Origin: Treponema sp.
GTDB lineage: Bacteria > Spirochaetota > Spirochaetia > Treponematales > Treponemataceae
Assembly: GCA_024695625.1 (NCBI GenBank)
Contig: JAILHV010000213.1
Coordinates: forward strand, 1-32,677
Direction of reading: 5' to 3'
DNA: 32,677 bases
Below are positions 1-6,881 of this stretch, piece by piece. The notes below the pieces were generated by a model. It saw only the letters and a list, made by a program, of their open reading frames with translations. It made no database searches and was not told the DNA's origin. How positions within the stretch are numbered: the stretch's first letter is position 1; each line of letters starts with the position of its first letter. The position numbers were made by a program, and so were the translations under genes.

Positions 1-149
1 AAGGCTATTTTTAGTCGTATCCGTAGCCCCTTACAGACCCTCCGCCGTGACCCCAGAAAATAAGCTCGTAGCGGTTTGCGGGGAATTTTCCGGCCGTCCA
101 CTTAATTAATGAAGAAAGTGTGGAAGGATCAATCATCTTCTTGGAACTT
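1..149. repeat. Direct repeat, copy 1 (C11 peptidase gene 3' end)
   Basis: This stretch matches positions 595-743 with only 6 differences in 149 bases, at a constant offset of 594 bp, which is 198 codons. It may continue beyond the left edge. The in-frame offset means the second copy re-encodes the catalytic-histidine block of the peptidase. One of the six differences (position 13) turns a Glu codon into the stop that ends the gene. Confidence 0.93.
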
Positions 150-1456
150 GTTGCAAATTCCCTTGTCTGGTAGCGGGCATCAGAAACTTCCTTATATTCA
201 TTCTGCTTAATCTTTGTAGTAATGGACTTGGAGAAAGAAGAAAGCTTTTCTGGAACAGTGTTGGAGAATTCCGCAAGGTCAATCACAGAAAGCGTTGTCT
301 TCTGACCGCGGCACTGATTTGCGCAAGTTGCAACAAAGTCATCTACAATCTTCTTTCCAATATCCAAAGTAGAAAGCGAAGTGTTGCGTCCAAAATCGTT
401 AAGCCAGTTTGTGTAGTACCAGCCAATGCCAGGCTCCGTCTCTTCGCTTGCAATCATGTAGTCCGCGTGGCGGTTCATCATGAGGGCTGTTTCTGCTGTT
501 GCCATAAGACATGCGTCAAAGCCAACAAAGTCAAACTTTACGCCGCCGTCATTAAGGGCCTTGTTAATTCCCGCAAGAGTCATTGAACCTGCAGAAGGAT
601 ATTTTTCGTCGTATCCGTAGCCGCTTACAGAACCTCCGCCGTGATCCCAGAAAATAAGCTCGTAGCGGTTTGCGGGGAATTTTCCGGCCGTCCACTTAAT
701 AAATGAAGAAAGTGTGGAAGGATCAATCATCTTCTTGGAACTTTCTTCCGCCAAAAGTTTTATGGAACCGTTTGTAACCTGATAAATCTGGTTCTTGCTG
801 TTGCTGATTCCCTTTGTGCGCCAGCTCTTGCATCCGCCAGTGTAGACAATCAGGTTGATTTTGCCCAGGGTGGAAGCCGCCATTTCTGCAAGGTCGTTGG
901 AAGCCATACCGTTCCTTGACTCCAAGTCGGTACCGCACATAAAGACCATGATTGTAACGTCATCGTTACCGTTGCCAGCAATCTTTGTATATTTTTCCCT
1001 TGAACCGGGTGCAACAGTCTTGTCGTAGTTGTTGTAGGAAGTCTGAACGCTGTCGCCGGAACTTGCACCGGAAAAACCGGAAGGGGCAGATGTGTCACCG
1101 CCCAAAATGCTGCCCAAAATTGAGCTGCCGGCTGAACCCTGAGAAGAAGAGCCTCCGCCCAAAAGTCCGGAAAGCAAACCGCCGCCAGAGCCCTTGCCCA
1201 AAAACTGAACCACCAGGAAAATGATTATGGCCAAAAGACCACCGCCACCAAGCTTTACGCCACGGCTGGGACCGCCAGAGTGTCCGCTGCCTCCGCCATA
1301 ACCGCCGGATGAATTTCCTCCCGATGAATTTGAATGTCCGTTGTAACCGTTAGATGAACCAACAGGCCCGGTACCAAGACCGTCCCCTCTTTTGTGTACG
1401 CCACTTCCGCCTTCCGTAACGTTTTTCTCACGTCCGCGCGGTCTCTTTGGATCCAT
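11..1456 (-). CDS. Clostripain-like (C11) cysteine peptidase, C-terminally rearranged
   Basis: This 481-residue protein has a Gly/Ser-rich N-terminus, one membrane segment at about residues 72-87 (LLAIIIFLVVQFLG), another Gly/Ser-rich stretch, and then a C11 peptidase domain from about residue 165. The expected dyad is visible: His272 in FWDHGGG and Cys315 in FDACLM. From about residue 437 the His block (residues about 239-284) is repeated, now as FWGHGGG, and the frame stops soon after. The natural C-terminal part of the family is therefore missing or lies beyond the window. The start is supported by AAGGAG eight bases upstream. It probably acts as a membrane-anchored extracytoplasmic endopeptidase if still active. 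The truncation could also mark a decaying or recombined tandem paralogue. Confidence 0.8.
   Translation of the reverse strand: MDPKRPRGREKNVTEGGSGVHKRGDGLGTGPVGSSNGYNGHSNSSGGNSSGGYGGGSGHSGGPSRGVKLGGGGLLAIIIFLVVQFLGKGSGGGLLSGLLGGGSSSQGSAGSSILGSILGGDTSAPSGFSGASSGDSVQTSYNNYDKTVAPGSREKYTKIAGNGNDDVTIMVFMCGTDLESRNGMASNDLAEMAASTLGKINLIVYTGGCKSWRTKGISNSKNQIYQVTNGSIKLLAEESSKKMIDPSTLSSFIKWTAGKFPANRYELIFWDHGGGSVSGYGYDEKYPSAGSMTLAGINKALNDGGVKFDFVGFDACLMATAETALMMNRHADYMIASEETEPGIGWYYTNWLNDFGRNTSLSTLDIGKKIVDDFVATCANQCRGQKTTLSVIDLAEFSNTVPEKLSSFSKSITTKIKQNEYKEVSDARYQTREFATSSKKMIDPSTLSSLIKWTAGKFPANRYELIFWGHGGGSVRGYGYD
595..743. repeat. Direct repeat, copy 2 (internal, C11 peptidase gene)
   Basis: This is the internal partner of the repeat at 1-149, about 96% identical by direct comparison. 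It encodes the segment from SSKKMIDPS to the GYGYDEKY region, including the catalytic histidine. Identity stops abruptly at its upstream end (position 743), where the two flanks become unrelated. Confidence 0.93.
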
Positions 1457-1496
1457 AAAAAAGCTCCTTAAAAAAGATATAAAAACATTTTACATT

Positions 1497-1525
1497 TATA
1501 TAGAAACATTTTATAAAAAATTCAA
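1497..1525 (-). promoter_or_regulatory. Putative sigma70 promoter of the C11 peptidase gene
   Basis: Reading on the minus strand, a TTGAAT -35 element (1525-1520) is followed after 17 bases by TATATA (1502-1497). The region is very AT-rich, so a chance match is possible. Confidence 0.45.
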
Positions 1526-1687
1526 CTTTTATTCAATTATTCAAAATATAAAGTTCACAAGGGGGAAGGTCTTCCCCTCGCTCCAGCCACGAGTCGCTTC
1601 GCTTTGTCGTGTCTTCCGCTACCCCTTCTCCTAAGGGTGGCAAGCCCCCCTTAAAATCCCCCCATCCAATCAGGGCTAGGCTTTGGT
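1526..1687. other. Intergenic region with repeat-family B module
   Basis: No gene is visible here. It holds a small hairpin (GGGGAAG 1562-1568 with CTTCCCC 1571-1577), several short G/C-run palindromes, and a CCAATCAGGGCTAGG motif at 1666-1680 that recurs near 13.7, 15.6 and 18.9 kb. Confidence 0.6.
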
Positions 1688-1716
1688 TTGCAAAAGGACG
1701 CTTTTTTTACTATATT
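1688..1716 (+). promoter_or_regulatory. Putative promoter of the MBL-fold gene, probably giving a leaderless mRNA
   Basis: TTGCAA (1688-1693), a 17-base spacer and TATATT (1711-1716) lie only six bases before the ATG at 1723. No Shine-Dalgarno-like sequence is present upstream. Transcription starting at the usual distance would begin at the A of the start codon. Confidence 0.5.
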
Positions 1717-1722
1717 ATACTC

Positions 1723-2877
1723 ATGAGCAAGTTCCTTCATATTTTAACATACATTGGAATAGGAATCGCGCTAGTCCTTGTGGCGGTAACGCTTTTTGCA
1801 TTCATCTTTCTACGGGCATGGAAGCCTTTTGGTGGCAGGGCAAGCGAGGAAGACAGAAGGGACTATTCCCGCAGGGCATTAAACTTTGACGGTAAAAAAT
1901 TCCACAACGAAGAGGATTTTTCAGTTCTTTCCATGCAGAAGAATCCTGCCCCGGACCCGATGAAAATTTCAGGCCGAGCAACCCGCCCAAACTTTGACTT
2001 TCCCACAAAGAAGCCGGATTTTTCTCCTGTAAGCATGGAGAAAGTCCGCGTAACTTGGTTTGGCCACTCATCGCTACTAATTCAGATGCACGGCATGAAG
2101 ATTCTTCTTGACCCGGTCTTTTCCGAGATGATTTCCCCCGTCTCCTTTGTAGGAAGCCGCCGCTATTCAAACCCTGGACTTTCTGCGGAGGACTTGCCGG
2201 AAACAGACATAATGCTTCTTTCCCACGACCACTACGACCACCTTGACTACGACCTTATCCGCAAAATAGACAAAAAGGTAAGGCGCTACATTGTTCCCCT
2301 GGGAGTTGAAAAGCACCTGGAGTGCTGGGGTGTCCAAAAGGAAAAAATCACAAACATGGCATGGTGGGAAGAGACAGAAGAAAATGGCCTTTCCATCTCA
2401 TGCACTCCGGCCAAGCATTTTTCGGGCAGGGGTCTTACAGACAGGATGAAAACCCTCTGGTGCAGCTGGGTACTAAAGGACGAATACCACAAGGTCTTTG
2501 AAAGCGGAGATTCAGGCTTTGGCGGTCACTGGGAAAAAATCCACGAAAAGTTCGGGGACTTTGACCTTGCCATAATGGAATGCGGCCAGTACGACATGCA
2601 GTGGCCAAAAGTGCACATGTTTCCCGAGCAGTCTGTGGAAGCTGCAAAAATACTGGGCGCAAAAGTTGCCATGCCAATCCACTGGGGAGCAATCGTGCTT
2701 TCCCGCCACGGCTGGGACGACCCGGTAGAACGCTTCCTAAGGGCTGCCCAAAAAGAAGGCCTAAGGACAATCACCCCCTTCATAAGCCAAAGGGCAAACC
2801 CCGATGAACCAGAACTCTTTGAATCCCGCTGGTGGCGGCAAGGTGAAGCATCCGGCAGCAAAAAAGATTCCCAGTGA
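1723..2877 (+). CDS. Membrane-anchored MBL-fold hydrolase (NAPE-PLD / COG2220-like)
   Basis: This 384-residue protein starts at ATG 1723. An in-frame ATG at 1609 lies in repeat-rich intergenic sequence and would place a charged stretch before the signal anchor. An N-terminal hydrophobic helix (about residues 5-32) is followed by a metallo-beta-lactamase fold. The metal-binding HxHxDH motif is intact (His168, His170, Asp172, His173 in SHDHYDHLD). The block TWFGHSSLLIQ...ILLDPVF and the late CGQYD and PIHWG motifs match the N-acyl-phosphatidylethanolamine phospholipase D-like/UlaG-like group. The substrate is unknown; phospholipid or phosphodiester hydrolysis at the membrane is plausible from the family. 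It stands alone as a transcription unit between the divergent peptidase gene and efp. Confidence 0.82.
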   Translation: MSKFLHILTYIGIGIALVLVAVTLFAFIFLRAWKPFGGRASEEDRRDYSRRALNFDGKKFHNEEDFSVLSMQKNPAPDPMKISGRATRPNFDFPTKKPDFSPVSMEKVRVTWFGHSSLLIQMHGMKILLDPVFSEMISPVSFVGSRRYSNPGLSAEDLPETDIMLLSHDHYDHLDYDLIRKIDKKVRRYIVPLGVEKHLECWGVQKEKITNMAWWEETEENGLSISCTPAKHFSGRGLTDRMKTLWCSWVLKDEYHKVFESGDSGFGGHWEKIHEKFGDFDLAIMECGQYDMQWPKVHMFPEQSVEAAKILGAKVAMPIHWGAIVLSRHGWDDPVERFLRAAQKEGLRTITPFISQRANPDEPELFESRWWRQGEASGSKKDSQ

Positions 2878-2902
2878 ATGCAGCTAATTACCACGCGAGC
2901 TA

Positions 2903-2931
2903 TTGAAACTTTTCTGCGATTTGTATATAAT
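2903..2931 (+). promoter_or_regulatory. sigma70-type promoter of efp
   Basis: TTGAAA (2903-2908), a 17-base spacer and a perfect TATAAT (2926-2931) precede efp. A strong AAGGAAG ribosome-binding site follows at about 2958-2964. Confidence 0.75.
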
Positions 2932-2971
2932 TGTAGGAAATCTAGATTCTTTTATTGAAGGAAGATAAATC

Positions 2972-3562
2972 ATGATATCAACAAATGAAATCAAAGTAGG
3001 TTCTGCCTTTGTTTTTGAAGGTTCTCCTTTTATTGTTCAGAAAAAGCTCGGTCAGAAGGGTGGCCGCCAGGGAATCACAGTTAATCTTCGCGTAAAGAAC
3101 ATCGTTACCGGTAGCACACAGGATTTGGGAATCGATGCTGGCGAAAAATTTCAGGAAGTAGACCTTGAAGAAAAAGCCGTAAAGCTTTCTTACATTGACG
3201 GTGAAGACTACCACTTCATGGATGCAGAATACAACGACGTAATCCTTACAAAAGAAGACCTTGGAGACAACGCCGGCTACCTTAAGCCATCTGAATCAGA
3301 AGGTGATGATGACGACTTTGAACTCAAGGTAACATATTACGAAGGAAAGCCAGTTGGTGTTGACCTTCCTATAAAGGTTACCCGCGTAATCAAATACTGC
3401 GAACCAGGAATCAAGGGAGATACATCTGGAAAATCCCTCAAGCCTGCAACACTTGACACAGACATCGAAGTCCGCGTTCCACTTTTCTGCAACACAGAAG
3501 ACCGCATCGTAATCGACACACGCGACGGTTCATTCGTTGAACGTGCAAAGGATTCTAAGTAA
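2972..3562 (+). CDS. efp: Elongation factor P
   Basis: This 196-residue protein has the three-domain layout and size of EF-P, the factor that relieves ribosomes stalled at polyproline by binding near the peptidyl-tRNA. The KOW-like N-terminal domain (residues about 1-64), the central OB domain (DGEDYHFMDAEYNDVIL onward) and the C-terminal OB domain ending DTRDGSFVERAK are all recognisable. The start is fixed by AAGGAAG upstream. The loop that carries the modified residue reads KKLGQKGGRQG. Depending on alignment its tip is Arg32 (no gaps) or Lys29 (with an insertion), so the modification type is uncertain. The tRNA-Arg gene follows 60 bases downstream with no terminator visible between, so the two may be co-transcribed. 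Confidence 0.93.
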   Translation: MISTNEIKVGSAFVFEGSPFIVQKKLGQKGGRQGITVNLRVKNIVTGSTQDLGIDAGEKFQEVDLEEKAVKLSYIDGEDYHFMDAEYNDVILTKEDLGDNAGYLKPSESEGDDDDFELKVTYYEGKPVGVDLPIKVTRVIKYCEPGIKGDTSGKSLKPATLDTDIEVRVPLFCNTEDRIVIDTRDGSFVERAKDSK

Positions 3563-3622
3563 AAGCAGCATAGCAGTGGCAGCCTGACGCACACAAGCCC
3601 AGGTTGCTTCTGTAGCATATCT

Positions 3623-3696
3623 GATCCTGTAGCTCAATTGGATAGAGCGTTAGCCTCCTAAGCTGAAGGTTGCGAGTTCGATTCCCGCCAGGGTCA
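3623..3696 (+). tRNA. tRNA-Arg (anticodon CCT)
   Basis: A 74-base cloverleaf can be folded by eye. The acceptor stem pairs GATCCTG with CAGGGTC with one T-G wobble. The D arm is GCTC/GAGC. The anticodon stem TTAGC/GCTGA encloses loop CTCCTAA, giving anticodon CCT for AGG codons. The T loop is TTCGATT; its stem has one A-C mismatch. The CCA end is not encoded. Confidence 0.95.
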
Positions 3697-3699
3697 TTC

Positions 3700-3740
3700 A
3701 AGGTCTAAGAGGACATTCCTTTTAGGCCTTTTTTATTTTG
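3700..3740 (+). terminator. Rho-independent terminator after tRNA-Arg
   Basis: A 9-bp stem pairs 3700-3708 with 3722-3730 (one T-G wobble) and is followed by a T-rich tract (TTTTATTTT). Confidence 0.85.
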
Positions 3741-3818
3741 AAAAATTTTGGGGTTTTGCAAAGGGGTGCAGCCCGGTGCTTTGCTGCAAATACAGGGCGG
3801 GGGTTGGCACGGCAAGCC

Positions 3819-5390
3819 TCAGGGAAGGCTTTTGCTTCTAAGCTTGGACTGCTGCCTGCGGTATCTGTCAAGCTGCGACTGGAGGCTTGAAATTACCTCT
3901 TCTACGCCAGCAGCCTTTAGTTCCCGGCGGAATTCATCGACAAAGGCTTTTTCATCACCAATGCAGCCAAAGCAAATGGGAATCATGAACTTGTTCCAGA
4001 CGGCATCTATCTGCTCGAGTTTGGAGGAAACATCGCTAAAATTCCAGATGATTGAGGGATAGGGGTATTCAAGTGCAACCTTGTCGTATTCTGCAACGAG
4101 TTCATCGTACTTGTCCCAGAGGTTTTCTGAGGTACGCACTTCCAGCTTGTCGTTGCGCCCCCACCAGAAATTGGTGGCAAAACTGTCACGCTCTGGCTTG
4201 TAGCTTTCGGGGTAGCTCCTGAAGCCGTCATCCCTGATTACATACTGTTTGCCGCGGATTCCGTAGTTCATCAGGTAGTAGCATTCCGGGTCATTTCTAA
4301 GCAGGTCATAAACCTTTAGCGCGCGCTCAGGATGCTTGCTCTTTGAGTAAATTGCCATTGCGCCGTGGGTAACAGACGTACGCAGAAGGTTTCCGCTTTC
4401 CTTTCCGAACCAGAAAAAGCTGCAGTCGGCATCGGGAAAGTTTGCCTTGAGCTTGGGGCCAACGATTGAATAAAAGGTGTCCGTATGGTGGCATTCAAGC
4501 GCAGTCCTTCCGTTTATGAATTCCTCGCGGTTGTTCCAGTCATAGCCCGAAACCACGTCGGAAGGCCACACTTTTGCCTTGCTCCATTCCTTCATCAGTT
4601 TTGCAAAGGCCAAGAGTTCATCATCCTCGTAATACGGAGAATAGATTCTTTCCGCATCATCGCTGCTGAAGCCGAACATCAGGTTTGCAAGAACTCCGTC
4701 CAGCGGAATGAAGCGGCTCTTGGAAAATATGTAGCCGTTGGAAAGCGTTATGGCAATGCTTCTTGTTGCCTGGCACTTGAAGGGGTATTCAATTCCCTCG
4801 TTTTCACGCACATAGCGGCAGTAGGGAAGCACGTCCTCCCAGCACTGTATGCCATTTTCAAGCCCGGCTTTTTTTGCCCAGTCACCGCGGTACATAAGGC
4901 CATGGTTTATCCACTGGGAATAATTGTCTTCCGGTATCAGGTAAATTCTTCCGTTAAAGCTGCATGCGTCCCAGTGTTCATCGGTAACGCTTGAAAAAGT
5001 ATAGGGGCAGTTCTTTCGCAGCATGGGGACGGAAAGCGGCATGAAAGCCCCGCGCTGCACATTCGGCCAAGCCTCAAGCCAGTCGGAGGCAGTTCCCACA
5101 AGGTCAAGGATTGTACCCTTGTTGGAAAGCAGGCGGTTGTAGTTGAGCATATAGTCTTTCCAGGGAACGTAAATGAGTTCCAGTTCTGCATTGGCCTTTT
5201 CGCGGAGGACCTTGTTCAGTTCGTCGAGAACTTCTCGGGTGGCATTGTTGGCAGGAGGATTTCCTATAGTAAGGTATGTGATTTTTACGTGGCGGGACAT
5301 ATTGTCCTGAGGTGCATAGAAGATAAAAGTAAGGGCTACAAGGCAAAACAGCACGGGCAGCGCCAAGAGCAAATATGTAAAACGCTTCAT
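3819..5390 (-). CDS. Extracellular solute-binding protein, family 1 type (orphan)
   Basis: This 523-residue protein has an N-terminal hydrophobic segment (residues about 4-26) that acts as a signal or anchor; I see no clear lipobox cysteine. The body (DILDLVGTASDW-like region, NGRIYLIPEDN, MYRGDWAKKAG, and C-terminal PSIIWNFSDVSSKLEQIDAVWNKF) fits the large sugar-binding proteins of the LplA/DUF3502 type that serve oligosaccharide ABC importers. No permease or ATPase gene is nearby, so it either serves a transporter encoded elsewhere or works as a sensor. The ATG at 5390 has no Shine-Dalgarno sequence, and a promoter lies only eight bases upstream. The C-terminus ends in a basic, coiled-coil-like helix (LDRYRRQQSKLRSK). 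Confidence 0.8.
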   Translation of the reverse strand: MKRFTYLLLALPVLFCLVALTFIFYAPQDNMSRHVKITYLTIGNPPANNATREVLDELNKVLREKANAELELIYVPWKDYMLNYNRLLSNKGTILDLVGTASDWLEAWPNVQRGAFMPLSVPMLRKNCPYTFSSVTDEHWDACSFNGRIYLIPEDNYSQWINHGLMYRGDWAKKAGLENGIQCWEDVLPYCRYVRENEGIEYPFKCQATRSIAITLSNGYIFSKSRFIPLDGVLANLMFGFSSDDAERIYSPYYEDDELLAFAKLMKEWSKAKVWPSDVVSGYDWNNREEFINGRTALECHHTDTFYSIVGPKLKANFPDADCSFFWFGKESGNLLRTSVTHGAMAIYSKSKHPERALKVYDLLRNDPECYYLMNYGIRGKQYVIRDDGFRSYPESYKPERDSFATNFWWGRNDKLEVRTSENLWDKYDELVAEYDKVALEYPYPSIIWNFSDVSSKLEQIDAVWNKFMIPICFGCIGDEKAFVDEFRRELKAAGVEEVISSLQSQLDRYRRQQSKLRSKSLP

Positions 5391-5398
5391 TTGCAGAA

Positions 5399-5427
5399 AT
5401 AATACCGATTACAGCCTGTTTTGTAAA
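5399..5427 (-). promoter_or_regulatory. Putative promoter of the orphan solute-binding protein, near-leaderless
   Basis: On the minus strand TTTACA (5427-5422), a 17-base spacer and TATTAT (5404-5399) end eight bases before the ATG. The transcript would begin at or within a base or two of the start codon. Confidence 0.6.
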
Positions 5428-5449
5428 GAATGCCACGGAGAAATGCATA

Positions 5450-5545
5450 GCTTCCGGGGTTTTAGGGGTGCGGCCAGCAACCCCTAGGAGAATGGGGTGT
5501 GCCGAAGACCGCAGGGCTGAGGCCAGGGGAAAGACCTTTCCCCTC
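5450..5545. repeat. Divergent copy of intergenic repeat family A
   Basis: This segment between the solute-binding protein and metA contains a TAGGGGT...ACCCCTA pairing near 5463-5486 and a near-perfect palindrome pairing 5525-5533 with 5536-5544. It resembles the family A elements at 6.77, 16.14 and 29.45 kb in layout but lacks the CCGTGCCGG block in exact form. Confidence 0.4.
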
Positions 5546-5635
5546 AGAAATCAATTTTGTGTTCCGCTCCCAGGCAAATCCGTCTGAAAACCCGCGGTGT
5601 CGCGGAATAGGAAATTAAACTCACTGCGTTCGGTT

Positions 5636-6556
5636 TTACTCCTTTATTTCGTTGAGGAGGTAGGGCGTTGTTTGGTAGACGTAGTAGTTTAGCCAGTTGG
5701 AGTAGAAAAGGTGGGCGGTGCTTCTCCACTTGGACTTGACCGGGAGGGAGGGGTTGTCGTCGGTAAAGTAGTTTTCCGGTATGTGGATGTCCAGGCCCTT
5801 GTCCAGGTCGCGCTTGTATTCGTTGGCTAGGGTTTCGCTGTCGTATTCGAGGTGGCCGGTCATGAAGATTGAGCGGTTGTCCTTTGACTTTACAATCGTT
5901 ACGCCGCTGACAGGGCTTGTGGCAAGGAGTTCCAGCTTGGGGTTTGCAAGTACGTCCTGGTCCTTGATTATGGTGTAGCGGGAAGTTGGCACGGGGAAGC
6001 TGTCGTCAAAGCCACGGCAAAGGGGGTCGGTTGGCGCAAGGAGGTCGCTGTAGAAGATTCCCGAATACTTTTTTTGTATTACGTACTTGGGGATTCCGTA
6101 GAAGTGGTAGAGGCCAGCCATTGCTCCCCAGCACAAAAAGAGGGTGCAGTAGGCGTTTTTCTTGGCGTAGTCCATTATGCGGCAAAGGTCTGCCCAGTAG
6201 TCAACCTCTTCAAAGTCCAGCTGTTCGACCGGGGCTCCTGTTATTATCATTCCGTCGAACTTTTTGCTGAAGACTTCGTCGGAGGAGATGTAGAATTTTT
6301 CCAGATGGCTTGAATCTGTGTGGCGGCTAACATGGTTTTCCATGCGCACCAGAGAGATGTTTATCTGGAGCGGAGTGTTGCTCAAAAGACGCAGGAGCTG
6401 GGTTTCCGTAACCTCTTTTGTTGGCATGAGGTTTACTATGGCAATTTCCAGCGGGCGGATGTCCTGTGTGGCGGCACGCTCGGACGTCATTACGAAGATA
6501 TTTTCACTTTCCAAGACCTGCCTTGCCGGCAAATCTGCATCTATTTTTATAGGCAT
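5636..6556 (-). CDS. metA: Homoserine O-acetyltransferase (MetA type)
   Basis: This 306-residue full-length MetA-family enzyme transfers an acyl group to homoserine, the first committed step of methionine synthesis, in the cytoplasm. The catalytic residues sit at the standard family positions: Cys142 (FLCWGAMAGLYHFYGI), His235 and Glu237 (TGHLEYD). Residue 111 is Glu (TGAPVE). In this family Glu111 is associated with acetyl-CoA use and Gly111 with succinyl-CoA use, so I call it an acetyltransferase despite the MetA name. The ATG at 6556 has GGAG upstream. The 5' leader is about 77 bases and contains a perfect 9-bp stem. No other methionine genes are in the window. Confidence 0.95.
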   Translation of the reverse strand: MPIKIDADLPARQVLESENIFVMTSERAATQDIRPLEIAIVNLMPTKEVTETQLLRLLSNTPLQINISLVRMENHVSRHTDSSHLEKFYISSDEVFSKKFDGMIITGAPVEQLDFEEVDYWADLCRIMDYAKKNAYCTLFLCWGAMAGLYHFYGIPKYVIQKKYSGIFYSDLLAPTDPLCRGFDDSFPVPTSRYTIIKDQDVLANPKLELLATSPVSGVTIVKSKDNRSIFMTGHLEYDSETLANEYKRDLDKGLDIHIPENYFTDDNPSLPVKSKWRSTAHLFYSNWLNYYVYQTTPYLLNEIKE

Positions 6557-6580
6557 AAAAACTCCAACATCTATCTACAC

Positions 6581-6622
6581 GGAAATCAGGTTCTAGTCCA
6601 CTACCAGCGAAGTCTGATTTCC
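6581..6622 (-). promoter_or_regulatory. Stem-loop in the metA leader
   Basis: A perfect 9-bp inverted repeat (GGAAATCAG with CTGATTTCC, arms 6614-6622 and 6581-6589) encloses a 24-base loop within the metA 5' untranslated region, ending 24 bases before the start codon. It does not show the conserved core of a SAM-I riboswitch that I would recognise. It may be a regulatory RNA structure. Confidence 0.5.
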
Positions 6623-6640
6623 ACATATTATTTTGCATAT

Positions 6641-6668
6641 ATTATAGCATATAGCAACAATTTGTAAA
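6641..6668 (-). promoter_or_regulatory. Putative promoter of metA
   Basis: On the minus strand TTTACA (6668-6663) is followed after 16 bases by a perfect TATAAT (6646-6641). Confidence 0.6.
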
Positions 6669-6763
6669 ATATGCTATACTAATCAGCAAATAAAGAAAGC
6701 AACACCGTTTACTAATGTCACCTTAATGAATACCAATTTTTTATGTTCGTTTAGAATAAAATT

Positions 6764-6848
6764 GGGGTTTTTAGGGGTGACGACCCCTAAACCGTGCCGG
6801 GAAAGGGAGGGGGCTAAGGGGGTCTACAGGGGGACTCCCTTGTAAATG
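6764..6848 (+). repeat. Intergenic repeat family A, copy 1
   Basis: The element contains a 9-bp stem (6770-6778 with 6783-6791, GACG loop), then CCGTGCCGGG, a G-rich stretch with GGGTCTA, and a GGACTCCCTTG right end. The order of blocks matches the copies at 16.14 and 29.45 kb. It lies between the divergent metA and hydrolase genes. Confidence 0.7.
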
Positions 6849-6881
6849 ATGCTTATTTGAAGATTCAAGGTTGGTGGGGAT

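Noticed and set aside
1609..1722. Earlier ATG for the MBL-fold protein
   Set aside because: The added 38 residues translate intergenic repeat sequence, and the signal anchor begins properly at 1723.
6557..6668. SAM-I (S-box) riboswitch upstream of metA
   Set aside because: The leader is too short and the conserved S-box core and terminator are not visible.
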